The notes under the pieces are model-generated. The model ran no database searches. It was not told the origin of the DNA and saw only the letters and a list, made by a program, of their open reading frames with translations. From positions 248,001 to 312,000 of the forward strand of contig CAVRYJ010000045.1 of NCBI GenBank assembly GCA_963725425.1: 64,000 nt of DNA. Reading direction: 5' to 3'. The translations under genes were made by a program, and so were the position numbers. This DNA is from Clostridium_I sp963725425. GTDB taxonomy: Bacteria; Bacillota; Clostridia; Clostridiales; Clostridiaceae. Shown here piece by piece: positions 24,677 through 33,922 of the stretch (position 1 is the stretch's first letter; the number at the start of each line of letters is the position of its first letter).

Positions 24677-25240
24677 ATGTTACAGGGGAAAAGTAATTAT
24701 AGGGTGGACAGCAAAAATATTAAACAACAAGAGGTAGTTAGCATTCCAGTTTCTTTATCTAAATCAATGCAAGGGAAATACTTTGTAGGGCAAACAGAAA
24801 CTTTGTGGGTAGGTAATAGATCAAGTGCCTGGGCTGGTTTAATAAATCAAGATAATTCAGGTGTGAATTTATATACAAATGTTTTTACTATTTCAAATTT
24901 CTCTGATGATTATTTAACTGCTGAAATATGGCTCAATACTAATCTTCCTGGAAAAGCCAGTGTATCCCATAAAATTTCATCAACCAATACTGCTATAAAG
25001 CCACTTTCTAAAAATAAGGTAGATATTCGATTTGTAGAATCAACTACTAGAGTTCCTGAGAATGGAGTTAATGTATATGAGAGGATAGTACCACCTAATA
25101 CTACATTAGTAGGCGAAGAAGATGGGAAATTTATAGAGCCTCCTGGTGGAAACTATGTGGTGGTAATAAAATCATCAAGTTCAAAACTGGATAAGGTAAT
25201 AGTTGCATTTGGTTGGTGGGAAAAATCAATATTTTATTAG
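24677..25240 (+). CDS. Conserved protein of unknown function (DUF6143-like)
   Basis: 187 residues, with TAGGAG before the ATG. There is no signal peptide, membrane span or catalytic motif that I recognise. The sequence is rich in beta-strand patterns, aromatic residues and Asn/Ser (FVGQTETLWVGNRSSAWAGLINQ, then VNLYTNVFTISNFSDD, ending VIVAFGWWEKSIFY). It looks like a small beta-sandwich. From memory it resembles clostridial proteins grouped as DUF6143, but I cannot verify this. It stands alone. Its stop codon (TAG in TTATTAGGC) is the first part of a palindromic repeat copy. Confidence 0.6.
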   Translation: MLQGKSNYRVDSKNIKQQEVVSIPVSLSKSMQGKYFVGQTETLWVGNRSSAWAGLINQDNSGVNLYTNVFTISNFSDDYLTAEIWLNTNLPGKASVSHKISSTNTAIKPLSKNKVDIRFVESTTRVPENGVNVYERIVPPNTTLVGEEDGKFIEPPGGNYVVVIKSSSSKLDKVIVAFGWWEKSIFY

Positions 25241-25275
25241 GCACCTTCAAAGAAATAAGAAGCTAGTATGCAAAA
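25237..25275. repeat. Palindromic intergenic repeat, half copy
   Basis: TTAGGCACCTTCAAAGAAAT, then GAAGCTAGTATGC, matches the left half of the family. It supplies the stop codon of the upstream gene. Confidence 0.6.
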
Positions 25276-25617
25276 TTTAATTTTGATATTTACTGGTTTA
25301 ACTAATAAAAAATAGCACTTGGAATTAACCAAGTGCTTATATACTTAAGAGGGGTAATCTCTATATTTATATAGTAACGTTCATTTGTTACAATCATATG
25401 AAGTCAGTATATACTTATTGTTAATATCACTGTAGATATTATATTTTTTTAGCATAAATATAATATTTGGTATATTACCTAGAATTAGCATACCTCTATT
25501 ATATATATTTTAATGACAGTTTAGTATAAATATGTTACACTTTCCATATTAATCACTTTAACAATGCTGTTTTACAAGTATATCTTATACTTAAAGGGTA
25601 GCATAAAAGGGGGAAAT
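25276..25617. other. Intergenic region before the Ere-like gene
   Basis: Contains a hairpin AGCACTTGG-AATTAA-CCAAGTGCT (25314-25337), a likely terminator for the unknown gene although its T-run is poor. A possible promoter is ATGACA (25513-25518), 17 bp, TACACT (25536-25541). The rest is AT-rich without a recognisable gene. Confidence 0.5.
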
Positions 25618-26901
25618 ATGGGGAATTTCAAGTTTAAAAAACATGCGAATCTAGTTATTTGTCTTCTGTTAATCATAAGTGTTTTCAGTGGTTGCTCTAA
25701 TAATTATACTAAAAAACAGGCTATTTCCGGTAATCCAGTTAATGATTTTTTGGAAAAAAATCATGCTAATGTAGATATAAGCAATGGTAATTACAATAAT
25801 GGATTTAGTATAATGGACAGTGATATTAAAAAAAACAATGTTATTTTAACGGGTGAAGATCATGCGGTGGCAAAAAACTTTGAGGTTAAACTTGCATTAT
25901 TAAAGCACCTTAACCAAAAGGAAAAGATAAGATATTTATTAGTTGAAATGGGATATAGTAATTCATGTTATATTAATGAATATCTTGAATCTGGTGATGA
26001 ATCAAAATTAAAACCTGTTTATAATGGGTTACCAGGAACTTTTGAATGGAGTAAAGAGTCTTATAATTTTTGGGTTGGATTAAGAAAATATAATTCAACT
26101 ATTCCTGAAAATCAGAGAATAAAAGTTGTAGGAATTGATATTGAACACCAAGTCAAAACTGCCTGTGAATATATAAATTCTATACTGCCAAGTAATGCTG
26201 TGCCAAAGGAAATACAACCAGCTATAGAACAATACACAGATATCTTTAAATTGAACAATTCAAAAAATAATGAAGCTTCTATAAAAGCTATTGAGAATTT
26301 ACAAAGTGATATAAAGGCAAAGCCTAGTATTTATAACAGTTACTTAGGAATCAAATATTTTGATTTTACCATGGTAGTTGACAATATGGTAAATTCTATC
26401 AATGCATATGCTTCGAATGAAAGAAATTTTAGTACTATAAGAGAACCGGCTATTTATAGTAACTTTATAAGAATATACTCACATTTTCCCAGTGGAAAAT
26501 ATTTTGGTGAGTTTGGAATGGAGCATGTTTATCAGAGAAGTTATGATTCATATCCCAATAATAATATGAAAAATTTTGCAATGTATTTAAATAGCAGTGA
26601 ATCACCAGTAAAAGGTAAGGTATTATCTATAGCCTATGGCTATGAGAACTGTGAATATATGAACCCTCAAAACAATTATGCTGAATGTAAAGCTGATGAT
26701 TCACAAATCAAGGATCTTAATACTCTTAATGGATACAGTAAATCTGATATAACTGTATTTAAATTAGATGGAGATAGCTCACCATTTAATAGCAAAACTA
26801 ATATTGTCAGTGGATCAAATGGAGGATTCACTACAGATTATTTTAAGTATATTATATTAATTAAAAATTCAAAGGGTGCAACCCCTCTTGGAAAGTTGTA
26901 G
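25618..26901 (+). CDS. Erythromycin esterase-like lipoprotein
   Basis: 427 residues from ATG 25618, preceded by AAGGGGGAAAT; the longer frame from 25564 has no ribosome site. It is a lipoprotein: HANLVICLLLIISVFSGC, cysteine at about 27. The mature part resembles the erythromycin esterase/succinoglycan-biosynthesis superfamily: VILTGEDHAVAKNFEVK with the family's conserved glutamate/histidine pair, RYLLVEMGYSNS, VVGIDIEH, and a later YFGEFGMEHVYQR histidine. Such enzymes hydrolyse esters or lactones, but most homologues do not act on macrolides. A surface hydrolase is the safest reading. The neighbouring WYL regulator could control it. Confidence 0.7.
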   Translation: MGNFKFKKHANLVICLLLIISVFSGCSNNYTKKQAISGNPVNDFLEKNHANVDISNGNYNNGFSIMDSDIKKNNVILTGEDHAVAKNFEVKLALLKHLNQKEKIRYLLVEMGYSNSCYINEYLESGDESKLKPVYNGLPGTFEWSKESYNFWVGLRKYNSTIPENQRIKVVGIDIEHQVKTACEYINSILPSNAVPKEIQPAIEQYTDIFKLNNSKNNEASIKAIENLQSDIKAKPSIYNSYLGIKYFDFTMVVDNMVNSINAYASNERNFSTIREPAIYSNFIRIYSHFPSGKYFGEFGMEHVYQRSYDSYPNNNMKNFAMYLNSSESPVKGKVLSIAYGYENCEYMNPQNNYAECKADDSQIKDLNTLNGYSKSDITVFKLDGDSSPFNSKTNIVSGSNGGFTTDYFKYIILIKNSKGATPLGKL

Positions 26902-26967
26902 TGCAATTTAAGTTTAATTCGTATTTTTCTTATTAGGATTATTTCAACAATATAAAGAGGTAAAACA

Positions 26968-27900
26968 ATGAAAGCAGATAGATTACTCGCAATTACAATG
27001 CTTTTAATAAATAAGCACAAGGTTACAGCTAGTGAACTAGCGGAGTATTTCGAAGTATCCGCGAGGACTATACATAGAGATATGGAAACAATTAATCGAG
27101 CTGGTATACCTATAATTTCTATTCAGGGGAAAAACGGAGGATATTCCATAATGGAAAACTATAGGGTAGACAGAAACTTTCTAAAGGAAGATGAAATATT
27201 GTCCTTAGTTACTGCATTAAGAGGAGTTAATAAAACCTATGAGGATAAAAATATAGGAAATATTATTGAAAAAGTATGCGGATTGATACCAGAAAATAGT
27301 ATAAATAATTTTAATAAAAAAAGAAATTATTTTATTGTGGATTTTACACCTTGGGGTGAAAGTGAAACTCAAAAGAAAAAAATTCAGCAGTTAAGGTCTG
27401 CATTAGAAGAAAATAAACTTATTTCCTTTTGCTACAGTGATTCAAAGGGAAGGGGTACTGAAAGATGCGTAGAACCAATGTCTATAGTTCTAAAAATATC
27501 TTCTTGGTATTTGTATGGATATTGTAGATATAGAGATGATTATAGATTATTCAAATTGGCAAGAATGAAAGATATAACTATTTTAGAAGAAAAATTTAAA
27601 CAAAGAGAAAATACTTTAACGGAATCACCATTTACAAAAACATGGAATAATAAAAAAAATCAGCATATAGTACTAAAGTTTTCAACTAAAGTAAGATCAA
27701 AGGTAGAGGATTATTTTGATGAGGAACAAATGGGTGTTAATAAGGAAGGATATATAATAGTAACACTGGATTATCCTGAAGACGAATGGGTGTATAGTAC
27801 TATTTTGGGTTTTGGAAGTGAAGTTGAGGTAATTGAGCCAGAATCCATAAGAAAAATTATTAAAAATCGGGCAGAAAAAATTTTTAGTATCTATAAGTAA
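26968..27900 (+). CDS. HTH-WYL transcriptional regulator (YafY family)
   Basis: 310 residues. The N-terminal HTH_11 wing-helix reads LLAITMLLINKHKVTASELAEYFEVSARTIHRDMETINRAGIPI (4-50), then a linker with GGYSIMENYRVD. The WYL domain (about 140-220) includes ISFCYSDSKGRGTERCVEPMSIVLKISSWYLYGYCRYRDDYRLFKLARM. A WCX C-terminal extension follows. WYL domains sense nucleic acids or small ligands. AGAGGTAAAAC precedes the ATG. It is probably an autonomous regulator; it lies between the Ere-like gene and a small zinc-ribbon gene in the same direction. Confidence 0.93.
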   Translation: MKADRLLAITMLLINKHKVTASELAEYFEVSARTIHRDMETINRAGIPIISIQGKNGGYSIMENYRVDRNFLKEDEILSLVTALRGVNKTYEDKNIGNIIEKVCGLIPENSINNFNKKRNYFIVDFTPWGESETQKKKIQQLRSALEENKLISFCYSDSKGRGTERCVEPMSIVLKISSWYLYGYCRYRDDYRLFKLARMKDITILEEKFKQRENTLTESPFTKTWNNKKNQHIVLKFSTKVRSKVEDYFDEEQMGVNKEGYIIVTLDYPEDEWVYSTILGFGSEVEVIEPESIRKIIKNRAEKIFSIYK

Positions 27901-27996
27901 ACAGGACATAAAGTTGTCATGTTTATTTAGTTATAATAAAAATATGATGACAAAATGCAAGGTTAAGCATTTATCAGAAGAAAGGAAGATGATATT

Positions 27997-28254
27997 ATGG
28001 AAAATTCAATTTGTCAAAGCTGCGGTATGCCTATGAATTCTAAGGAGGATTTTGGCAGAAACAGTGATGGAACTCCTAATACTGATTATTGTACTTATTG
28101 CTATCCAAAAGGAAGTTTTGTATCTCCAAACATAACTATGGAAGAAGAAATAGAGATTTGTGTTCCTTTTATGAAGGAACATGGAATGGCTGAAGAACAG
28201 GCAAGAGACCTTTTAAATGAATCTTTTCCTAAACTTAAAAGATGGAAAAAGTAA
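27997..28254 (+). CDS. Small zinc-ribbon protein
   Basis: 85 residues. The N-terminal half is a putative zinc ribbon: ICQSCGMPM, then DYCTYCYPKGSF, giving two CxxC knuckles about 28 residues apart. The C-terminal half is a helical segment (MEEEIEICVPFMKEHGMAEEQARDLLNE). Matches the 'putative zinc ribbon' family found beside transcription regulators in Firmicutes. Preceded by GAAAGGAAG. It follows the WYL regulator by 96 bp and may belong to its regulon. Function is not established. Confidence 0.8.
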   Translation: MENSICQSCGMPMNSKEDFGRNSDGTPNTDYCTYCYPKGSFVSPNITMEEEIEICVPFMKEHGMAEEQARDLLNESFPKLKRWKK

Positions 28255-28288
28255 TAGCCACTGTTTCAAAATTTCTTAAAATGTTAAC

Positions 28289-28312
28289 TAGGGAAGCCAT
28301 TTGGCTTCCCTA
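28289..28312. other. Perfect hairpin after the zinc-ribbon gene
   Basis: TAGGGAAGCC-ATTT-GGCTTCCCTA; followed by A residues instead of T, so terminator function on the plus strand is doubtful. Downstream, 28366-28387 carries CTGGAAT 7-bp units, another heptamer fragment. Confidence 0.55.
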
Positions 28313-28466
28313 AAAAAATTACTATTTTGTTATTGATTCTTCTGCGCTAGCAAAAAATCTTCCTTAACTGGAATCTGGAATCTAACAACTCACCCTCCAG
28401 TTTTTGACTGTGAAACTTCTGAGTGATTTTTTGCTACTTAGATAAACTAAATTTGAGAGAAATGGT

Positions 28467-28495
28467 TTGACATAAAGTCCACGAAAGTATAAAAT
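28467..28495 (+). promoter_or_regulatory. Promoter of uvrBA
   Basis: TTGACA (28467-28472), 17-bp spacer, TAAAAT (28490-28495). The predicted transcription start falls at the LexA box just downstream. Confidence 0.8.
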
Positions 28496-28502
28496 AATAA
28501 CA

Positions 28503-28516
28503 CGAACAGATGTTCA
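28503..28516 (+). promoter_or_regulatory. LexA (DinR) SOS box upstream of uvrB
   Basis: CGAACAGATGTTCA matches the Gram-positive LexA operator CGAAC-N4-GTTCG at all but the last base. It covers the expected transcription start of uvrBA, so LexA binding would block initiation until DNA damage. Confidence 0.85.
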
Positions 28517-28530
28517 AATGAGGTGAATTT

Positions 28531-30537
28531 ATGGGTAAATTTAAATTATGTTCAAAGTTTAAACCAACAGGTGATCAGCCAGCGGCAATAGACAGTTTGG
28601 TACACGGATTAGTGGAAGACAAAGATAAATGTCAAACATTACTTGGAGTTACTGGTTCAGGTAAAACTTTTACTATGGCAAACGTTATTGAAAGGGTACA
28701 AAGACCAACTTTAGTTCTGGCACATAATAAAACCTTGGCAGCACAACTATGCTCAGAATTTAGAGACTTTTTTCCGGATAGTGCTGTGGAGTATTTTGTA
28801 TCTTATTATGATTATTATCAACCAGAAGCATATGTACCACAGACAGATACGTTTATTGAAAAGGATGCTTCAATAAACGACGAAATAGATAAACTAAGAC
28901 ACTCTGCCACATCTGCACTTTTTGAGAGACGTGATGTTATAATTGTGTGTTCAGTTTCTTGTATATATGGCTTAGGTAATCCAGATGAATACAAAAAACT
29001 TTCAATTTCTCTTAGAGTTGGTATGGAAAAAGATAGGGATGAAGTACTTAAAAAACTTATAGAAATACAATATGAAAGAAATGAGATTAATTTTGTGAGA
29101 GGTACCTTTAGGGTAAGAGGAGATACATTAGATATATTTCCAGCTTCTGCTACAAACAAAGGCATAAGAGTTGAGTTCTTTGGAGATGAGATTGAAAAAA
29201 TAAAGGAATTTGATGTTTTAACAGGGAACATTATAGGTTCTCTTAAGCATGCAGTTATATTTCCAGCTTCTCACTTTGCAACTTCTAAAGAAAATGTGGA
29301 GGCTGCTATAAAACAAATCGAGTGGGAGCTTGAAGAGAGACTTAATGAGCTCATTTCAGAAGATAAACTATTAGAGGCACAGAGACTTAAGCAGAGAACA
29401 AATTATGACATAGAGATGATGAGAGAGGTAGGGTACTGCACAGGTATTGAAAACTATTCTAGAATTATGGATGGTAGAAAACCTGGTGAGCCACCCCAAA
29501 CACTTATTGATTATTTTCCGGATGATTTATTGTTGTTTATAGATGAAAGTCACGTAACCCTTCCTCAGGTAAGAGCAATGTATGGTGGAGATAGATCTAG
29601 AAAAAATACACTTGTAGACTATGGTTTTAGACTTCCATCAGCTTTTGATAATAGGCCACTTAGGTTTGAGGAGTTTGAAAAAAAATTTAAACAAGTCGTT
29701 TTTGTAAGTGCAACTCCAAGCAAATATGAATTAGAACATTCTACAAATATAGCAGAACAGATAATAAGGCCAACAGGGCTTTTAGATCCAGAAATAGTAG
29801 TGCTTCCAGTTACTGGTGAAGTTGATGACCTTTATAGCCAGATAAATAACACTGTAGATAAGGGATTTAGAGTCTTAGTAACTACACTTACAAAAAAAAT
29901 GTCTGAGGATTTAACAGATTATTTAAAGGAAATGAATATAAAAGCACGGTATATGCATTCAGGAATTGACACTATGGAGAGAATGAAAATCATACAAGAA
30001 CTTAGAAAAGGTGAAGCAGATGTTTTAGTTGGAATTAACCTTCTTAGAGAGGGGCTTGATATCCCAGAGGTTGCACTTGTAGCAATACTTGATGCGGATA
30101 AAGAAGGCTTTTTAAGGTCAGAAACCGCTCTTATCCAGACTATAGGAAGAGCTGCTAGAAATTCAAAAAGCAAAGTTATTATGTATGCAGATCATATCAC
30201 AGGCTCTATGGAAAGAGCAATTATGGAGACCAATAGAAGAAGAACTATACAAATAAATTACAATGAGAAAAATGGTATTACACCTACTACTATTAGAAAG
30301 GATATAAGAGATATTATAGAGATATCCGCAGTGGCAGAAGAAAAAAGTGAGTATGGTAGTTTAGATGAAGCAATAAAGGGAAGCATTGAAAGTATGGGTA
30401 ATTTAATAAAGAAATATGAAGTGGAAATGAATAATGCTTCTAAGGATTTGCAGTTTGAGAGAGCTGGAAAGATTAGAGATATGATATATAAACTACAAAA
30501 GGAACAAAAGAAACAGATAAGAGGAGGAAAAATTTGA
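28531..30537 (+). CDS. uvrB: Excinuclease ABC subunit B
   Basis: 668 residues. Damage-verification helicase of nucleotide excision repair. Walker A is LLGVTGSGKTFTMA (about 38-51); the beta-hairpin YYDYYQPEAYVPQTDTFIEKD contacts DNA; the helicase motif LLFIDESHVTLPQ is followed by VLVGINLLREGLDIPEV and TIGRAARNSK. The UVR domain that binds UvrC lies at the C-terminus (EMNNASKDLQFERAGKIRDMI). Preceded by GAGGTG. Lies behind a LexA box and overlaps uvrA by 4 bp. Confidence 0.97.
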   Translation: MGKFKLCSKFKPTGDQPAAIDSLVHGLVEDKDKCQTLLGVTGSGKTFTMANVIERVQRPTLVLAHNKTLAAQLCSEFRDFFPDSAVEYFVSYYDYYQPEAYVPQTDTFIEKDASINDEIDKLRHSATSALFERRDVIIVCSVSCIYGLGNPDEYKKLSISLRVGMEKDRDEVLKKLIEIQYERNEINFVRGTFRVRGDTLDIFPASATNKGIRVEFFGDEIEKIKEFDVLTGNIIGSLKHAVIFPASHFATSKENVEAAIKQIEWELEERLNELISEDKLLEAQRLKQRTNYDIEMMREVGYCTGIENYSRIMDGRKPGEPPQTLIDYFPDDLLLFIDESHVTLPQVRAMYGGDRSRKNTLVDYGFRLPSAFDNRPLRFEEFEKKFKQVVFVSATPSKYELEHSTNIAEQIIRPTGLLDPEIVVLPVTGEVDDLYSQINNTVDKGFRVLVTTLTKKMSEDLTDYLKEMNIKARYMHSGIDTMERMKIIQELRKGEADVLVGINLLREGLDIPEVALVAILDADKEGFLRSETALIQTIGRAARNSKSKVIMYADHITGSMERAIMETNRRRTIQINYNEKNGITPTTIRKDIRDIIEISAVAEEKSEYGSLDEAIKGSIESMGNLIKKYEVEMNNASKDLQFERAGKIRDMIYKLQKEQKKQIRGGKI

Positions 30538-33356
30538 AAAATCAAATAGTTATTAAAGGTGCAAATGTAAATAATCTAAAAAATGTTAATTTGACATTGC
30601 CAAGGGATAAATTTATTGTTTTTACTGGACTTTCAGGTTCAGGAAAGTCATCGCTTGCTTTTGACACATTATTTGCTGAGGGACAGAGGAGATATATGGA
30701 ATCATTATCTTCCTATGCTAGACAGTTCCTTGGTCAGATGGACAAACCAGATGTTCAATCCATTGAGGGGCTTTCACCAGCTATATCAATTGACCAAAAG
30801 ACTTCAGGGAGAAATCCTCGGTCAACGGTTGGAACTGTTACGGAAATATACGATTATTTGAGGCTTTTATATGCAAATATTGGGGTTCCACATTGTCCAA
30901 AGTGCGGAAAAGAAATAAAACAGCAAACGGTAGATCAAATGATAGATAAGATTTTGGAATTAGGGGAAAAGACAAAAATACAGGTGCTTGCACCAATTGT
31001 TAAAGGCAGAAAAGGTGAACACACCAAGGTGCTTGAAAATATAAAGAAAAATGGTTTTGTAAGAGTTAGAATTGATGGAGAAATACTTGATCTTGAAGAT
31101 GATAACTTAAAGCTTGAAAAGACTAAAAAGCATAACATAGATGCTGTGGTTGATAGACTTGTAATTAAAGAAGGTATTACAAGCAGATTGTCAGATTCCT
31201 TAGAAGCAGCATTAAAGCTAACAGATGGTACTGTTGTTATTAATATTCAAGGCAAAGAAGATTTAATTTTTAGTGAAGCATTTGCTTGTGCTGATTGTGG
31301 AATAAGTCTTGAAGAATTGACACCAAGAATGTTCTCTTTTAATGCACCTTTTGGAAAGTGTGATACTTGTGATGGACTTGGAACACTTTTAGAAATTGAT
31401 GAGGATTTGATTATCCCAGATAAAAGTAAAAGTATATCAGAAGGTGCCATTGCTTCCTGGGGTGATGGTAGATTGAAGGAAGATTCTTGGACATTTGCTA
31501 TTTTAACAGCACTACAAAAAAAATATAAGTTTAGCATTGATACACCTATTAAGGATTTAGACCCTAAGATTTTAAATGTTTTATTATATGGTAGTGATGG
31601 TGAAAAAGTTACAGTATATTATAAAAAAGATAACCAAGATATGCAGTTTGCACACCGTTTTGAAGGTATTATAACAGAACTTAAAAGAAGATATATGGAA
31701 AGCGGATCTGACTATATAAAGACGGATATTGAGAATTTTATGAGCGATACTCCATGCCCTAAATGTAAAGGGGCAAGGCTTAAGCCAGAGGTATTAGCAG
31801 TTACTATTGGTGATAAAAATGTTCATGAATTTTGTAGTTTGCCTATAAGAGAAGAACTAAATTATTTAGATGGATTAAAATTAAGTGAAAAGGATAAAAT
31901 AATTAGTGACCAGATAATAAGGGAAATAAAGAGCAGGCTTCAGTTTTTACTAGATGTAGGTCTAGATTACCTAAATCTTACCCGAGGAGCAAAAACACTT
32001 TCAGGAGGTGAATCTCAAAGGATAAGAATTGCAACCCAAATTGGTTCAAGTTTGGTTGGAGTTTTATACATACTTGATGAGCCTAGTATTGGACTACACC
32101 AAAGGGATAATGATAGACTTATACATACAATGAAGCATCTTAGAGATATTGGAAATACTCTTATAGTAGTTGAGCATGATGAAGATACCATAAGAGCAGC
32201 CGACTATGTGGTGGATATTGGACCAGGAGCTGGAGAACATGGCGGAGAAGTTGTAGCGGCAGGAACCGTAGCCCAAATAAAAAAATGTAAACAGTCAATA
32301 ACAGGTCAGTATCTTACAGGGGTCAAAAAAATTGATGTGCCTAAGAAGAGAAGAAAAGGAAATGGGAGTCGACTTAAAATAATTGGAGCTAAGGAGAATA
32401 ATCTAAAAAATTTAACTGTTGAAATTCCGCTTGGCGTGTTCAATTGCATAACTGGTGTTTCAGGTTCAGGTAAAAGTACACTTGTAAATGAGATATTATT
32501 TAAGGGAATCAATAGAAAATTAAATAATAACAAAGCGAATCCTGGAAAACACAAGGAAATACAAGGCATTGAAAATATAGATAAAATTATAAATATAGAT
32601 CAAAGTCCTATTGGTAGAACACCAAGATCAAATCCCGCTACTTACACTGGAGTGTTCGACATAATAAGAGAATTATTTTCAATTACAAACGATTCTAAGA
32701 TGAGGGGATATAAACCAGGAAGATTTAGTTTCAATGTTAAAGGGGGAAGATGTGAAGCTTGCAGAGGCGATGGAATAATTAAAATAGAAATGCAATTTTT
32801 ATCAGACGTTTATGTGCCTTGTGAGGTTTGTAAGGGAAAAAGGTATAATAGGGAAACTCTGGAAATAAAATATAAAGGTAAAAACATAGATGATATATTG
32901 AACATGACTGTTGAGGTGGCACAGACATTTTTCGAAAATATCCCAAGAATTAAAAATAAACTTGATACACTTATGGATGTGGGACTTGGATATATAAAAC
33001 TTGGTCAGCCTTCAACTCAATTATCAGGAGGAGAAGCTCAAAGAATTAAGCTTGCTTTCGAATTGTCCAAAAGAGGCACGGGTAAAACTTTATATATATT
33101 GGATGAACCAACTACAGGACTTCATATTGATGACGTTAGAAAACTAACTTTAATATTGCAGAGACTTGTTGATATTGGAAATACAATTGTTGTAATAGAA
33201 CATAATTTGGATCTTATTAAATGTGCAGATAATATTATTGATATTGGACCTGAAGGTGGAGAGAAGGGTGGAAACATATTATGTGAGGGGACGCCAGAGG
33301 ACATAGTTAAAAATAAATCTTCCTATACAGGACAATATTTAAAAAAGATGTTATAA
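30534..33356 (+). CDS. uvrA: Excinuclease ABC subunit A
   Basis: 940 residues from TTG 30534, overlapping the uvrB stop (TTGA) with AGAGGAGG upstream. Twin ABC ATPase that finds damaged DNA. Walker A motifs are GLSGSGKSSLAF (about 31-42) and GVSGSGKSTLV (C-terminal half); signatures are LSGGESQRIRIATQ and LSGGEAQRIKLAFE. Zinc-binding cysteines are at CPKCGKE, CADCGISLEELTP with CDTC, and CEACRGDG with CEVCKGKRYN. Normal length. A terminator follows. Confidence 0.97.
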   Translation: MKNQIVIKGANVNNLKNVNLTLPRDKFIVFTGLSGSGKSSLAFDTLFAEGQRRYMESLSSYARQFLGQMDKPDVQSIEGLSPAISIDQKTSGRNPRSTVGTVTEIYDYLRLLYANIGVPHCPKCGKEIKQQTVDQMIDKILELGEKTKIQVLAPIVKGRKGEHTKVLENIKKNGFVRVRIDGEILDLEDDNLKLEKTKKHNIDAVVDRLVIKEGITSRLSDSLEAALKLTDGTVVINIQGKEDLIFSEAFACADCGISLEELTPRMFSFNAPFGKCDTCDGLGTLLEIDEDLIIPDKSKSISEGAIASWGDGRLKEDSWTFAILTALQKKYKFSIDTPIKDLDPKILNVLLYGSDGEKVTVYYKKDNQDMQFAHRFEGIITELKRRYMESGSDYIKTDIENFMSDTPCPKCKGARLKPEVLAVTIGDKNVHEFCSLPIREELNYLDGLKLSEKDKIISDQIIREIKSRLQFLLDVGLDYLNLTRGAKTLSGGESQRIRIATQIGSSLVGVLYILDEPSIGLHQRDNDRLIHTMKHLRDIGNTLIVVEHDEDTIRAADYVVDIGPGAGEHGGEVVAAGTVAQIKKCKQSITGQYLTGVKKIDVPKKRRKGNGSRLKIIGAKENNLKNLTVEIPLGVFNCITGVSGSGKSTLVNEILFKGINRKLNNNKANPGKHKEIQGIENIDKIINIDQSPIGRTPRSNPATYTGVFDIIRELFSITNDSKMRGYKPGRFSFNVKGGRCEACRGDGIIKIEMQFLSDVYVPCEVCKGKRYNRETLEIKYKGKNIDDILNMTVEVAQTFFENIPRIKNKLDTLMDVGLGYIKLGQPSTQLSGGEAQRIKLAFELSKRGTGKTLYILDEPTTGLHIDDVRKLTLILQRLVDIGNTIVVIEHNLDLIKCADNIIDIGPEGGEKGGNILCEGTPEDIVKNKSSYTGQYLKKML

Positions 33357-33371
33357 TTATAATTAAAATAG

Positions 33372-33405
33372 GACTAGCATTGGGGCAAAAAGCTAGTCTT
33401 TTATT
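33372..33405 (+). terminator. Terminator after uvrBA
   Basis: GACTAGC-loop-GCTAGTC followed by TTTTATTATT. Confidence 0.75.
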
Positions 33406-33434
33406 ATTATGATTATAAGAAGGTGGAATGATTG

Positions 33435-33914
33435 ATGCCAAGTAATATATATTTAGCTGCTGCTATTAACCTTTCCGGACTCGGTCAGCTAAGCACTGTT
33501 TTTAAGTTTATTATTATTGGAATTATATATGTTATCATATTTTTTGCGCTTAAAATAATGTATAAAGATTTGAAGAATGGAGATAAAAAACAAGTAAGGT
33601 CAGATAAACAAAAATCTTTTGGGCTTGAGGTTATTGATGCTGGAATTAGTAAGACGCTGAAAATAGGATCAGTAGTACCAATAAATAGAGAGGTTACAAT
33701 AGGAAGAAGAGAAGATAATGTTGTTGTAATAGAGGAAGGATATGTTTCAGGTCATCATGCAAGGATTTTTCAGAAAAATAATAACTATGTGCTAGAAGAT
33801 TTAAAGAGTACAAATGGTACGATTTTAAATGGAGAAAGAATAGAAAACAAAGTGTACATTCGAGCTGGCGATGAGCTGAAAATAGGAACAACTTTATTCA
33901 AGGTAATAGGATAG
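33435..33914 (+). CDS. Membrane-anchored FHA-domain protein
   Basis: 159 residues from ATG 33435 (AAGGTGG upstream). One N-terminal membrane span (FKFIIIGIIYVIIFFALKIMY) is followed by a cytoplasmic FHA domain (about 75-158). The FHA motifs are TIGRREDNVVVI, the YVSGHHARIF strand with the phosphothreonine-binding Ser/His, and LEDLKSTNGTILNG. It directly precedes rodA/ftsW and a class B PBP, the standard FHA-RodA-PbpA cluster of Firmicutes and Actinobacteria. It probably links Ser/Thr kinase signalling to cell-wall synthesis. The kinase is not in the window. Confidence 0.9.
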   Translation: MPSNIYLAAAINLSGLGQLSTVFKFIIIGIIYVIIFFALKIMYKDLKNGDKKQVRSDKQKSFGLEVIDAGISKTLKIGSVVPINREVTIGRREDNVVVIEEGYVSGHHARIFQKNNNYVLEDLKSTNGTILNGERIENKVYIRAGDELKIGTTLFKVIG

Positions 33915-33922
33915 GTGAAGAT

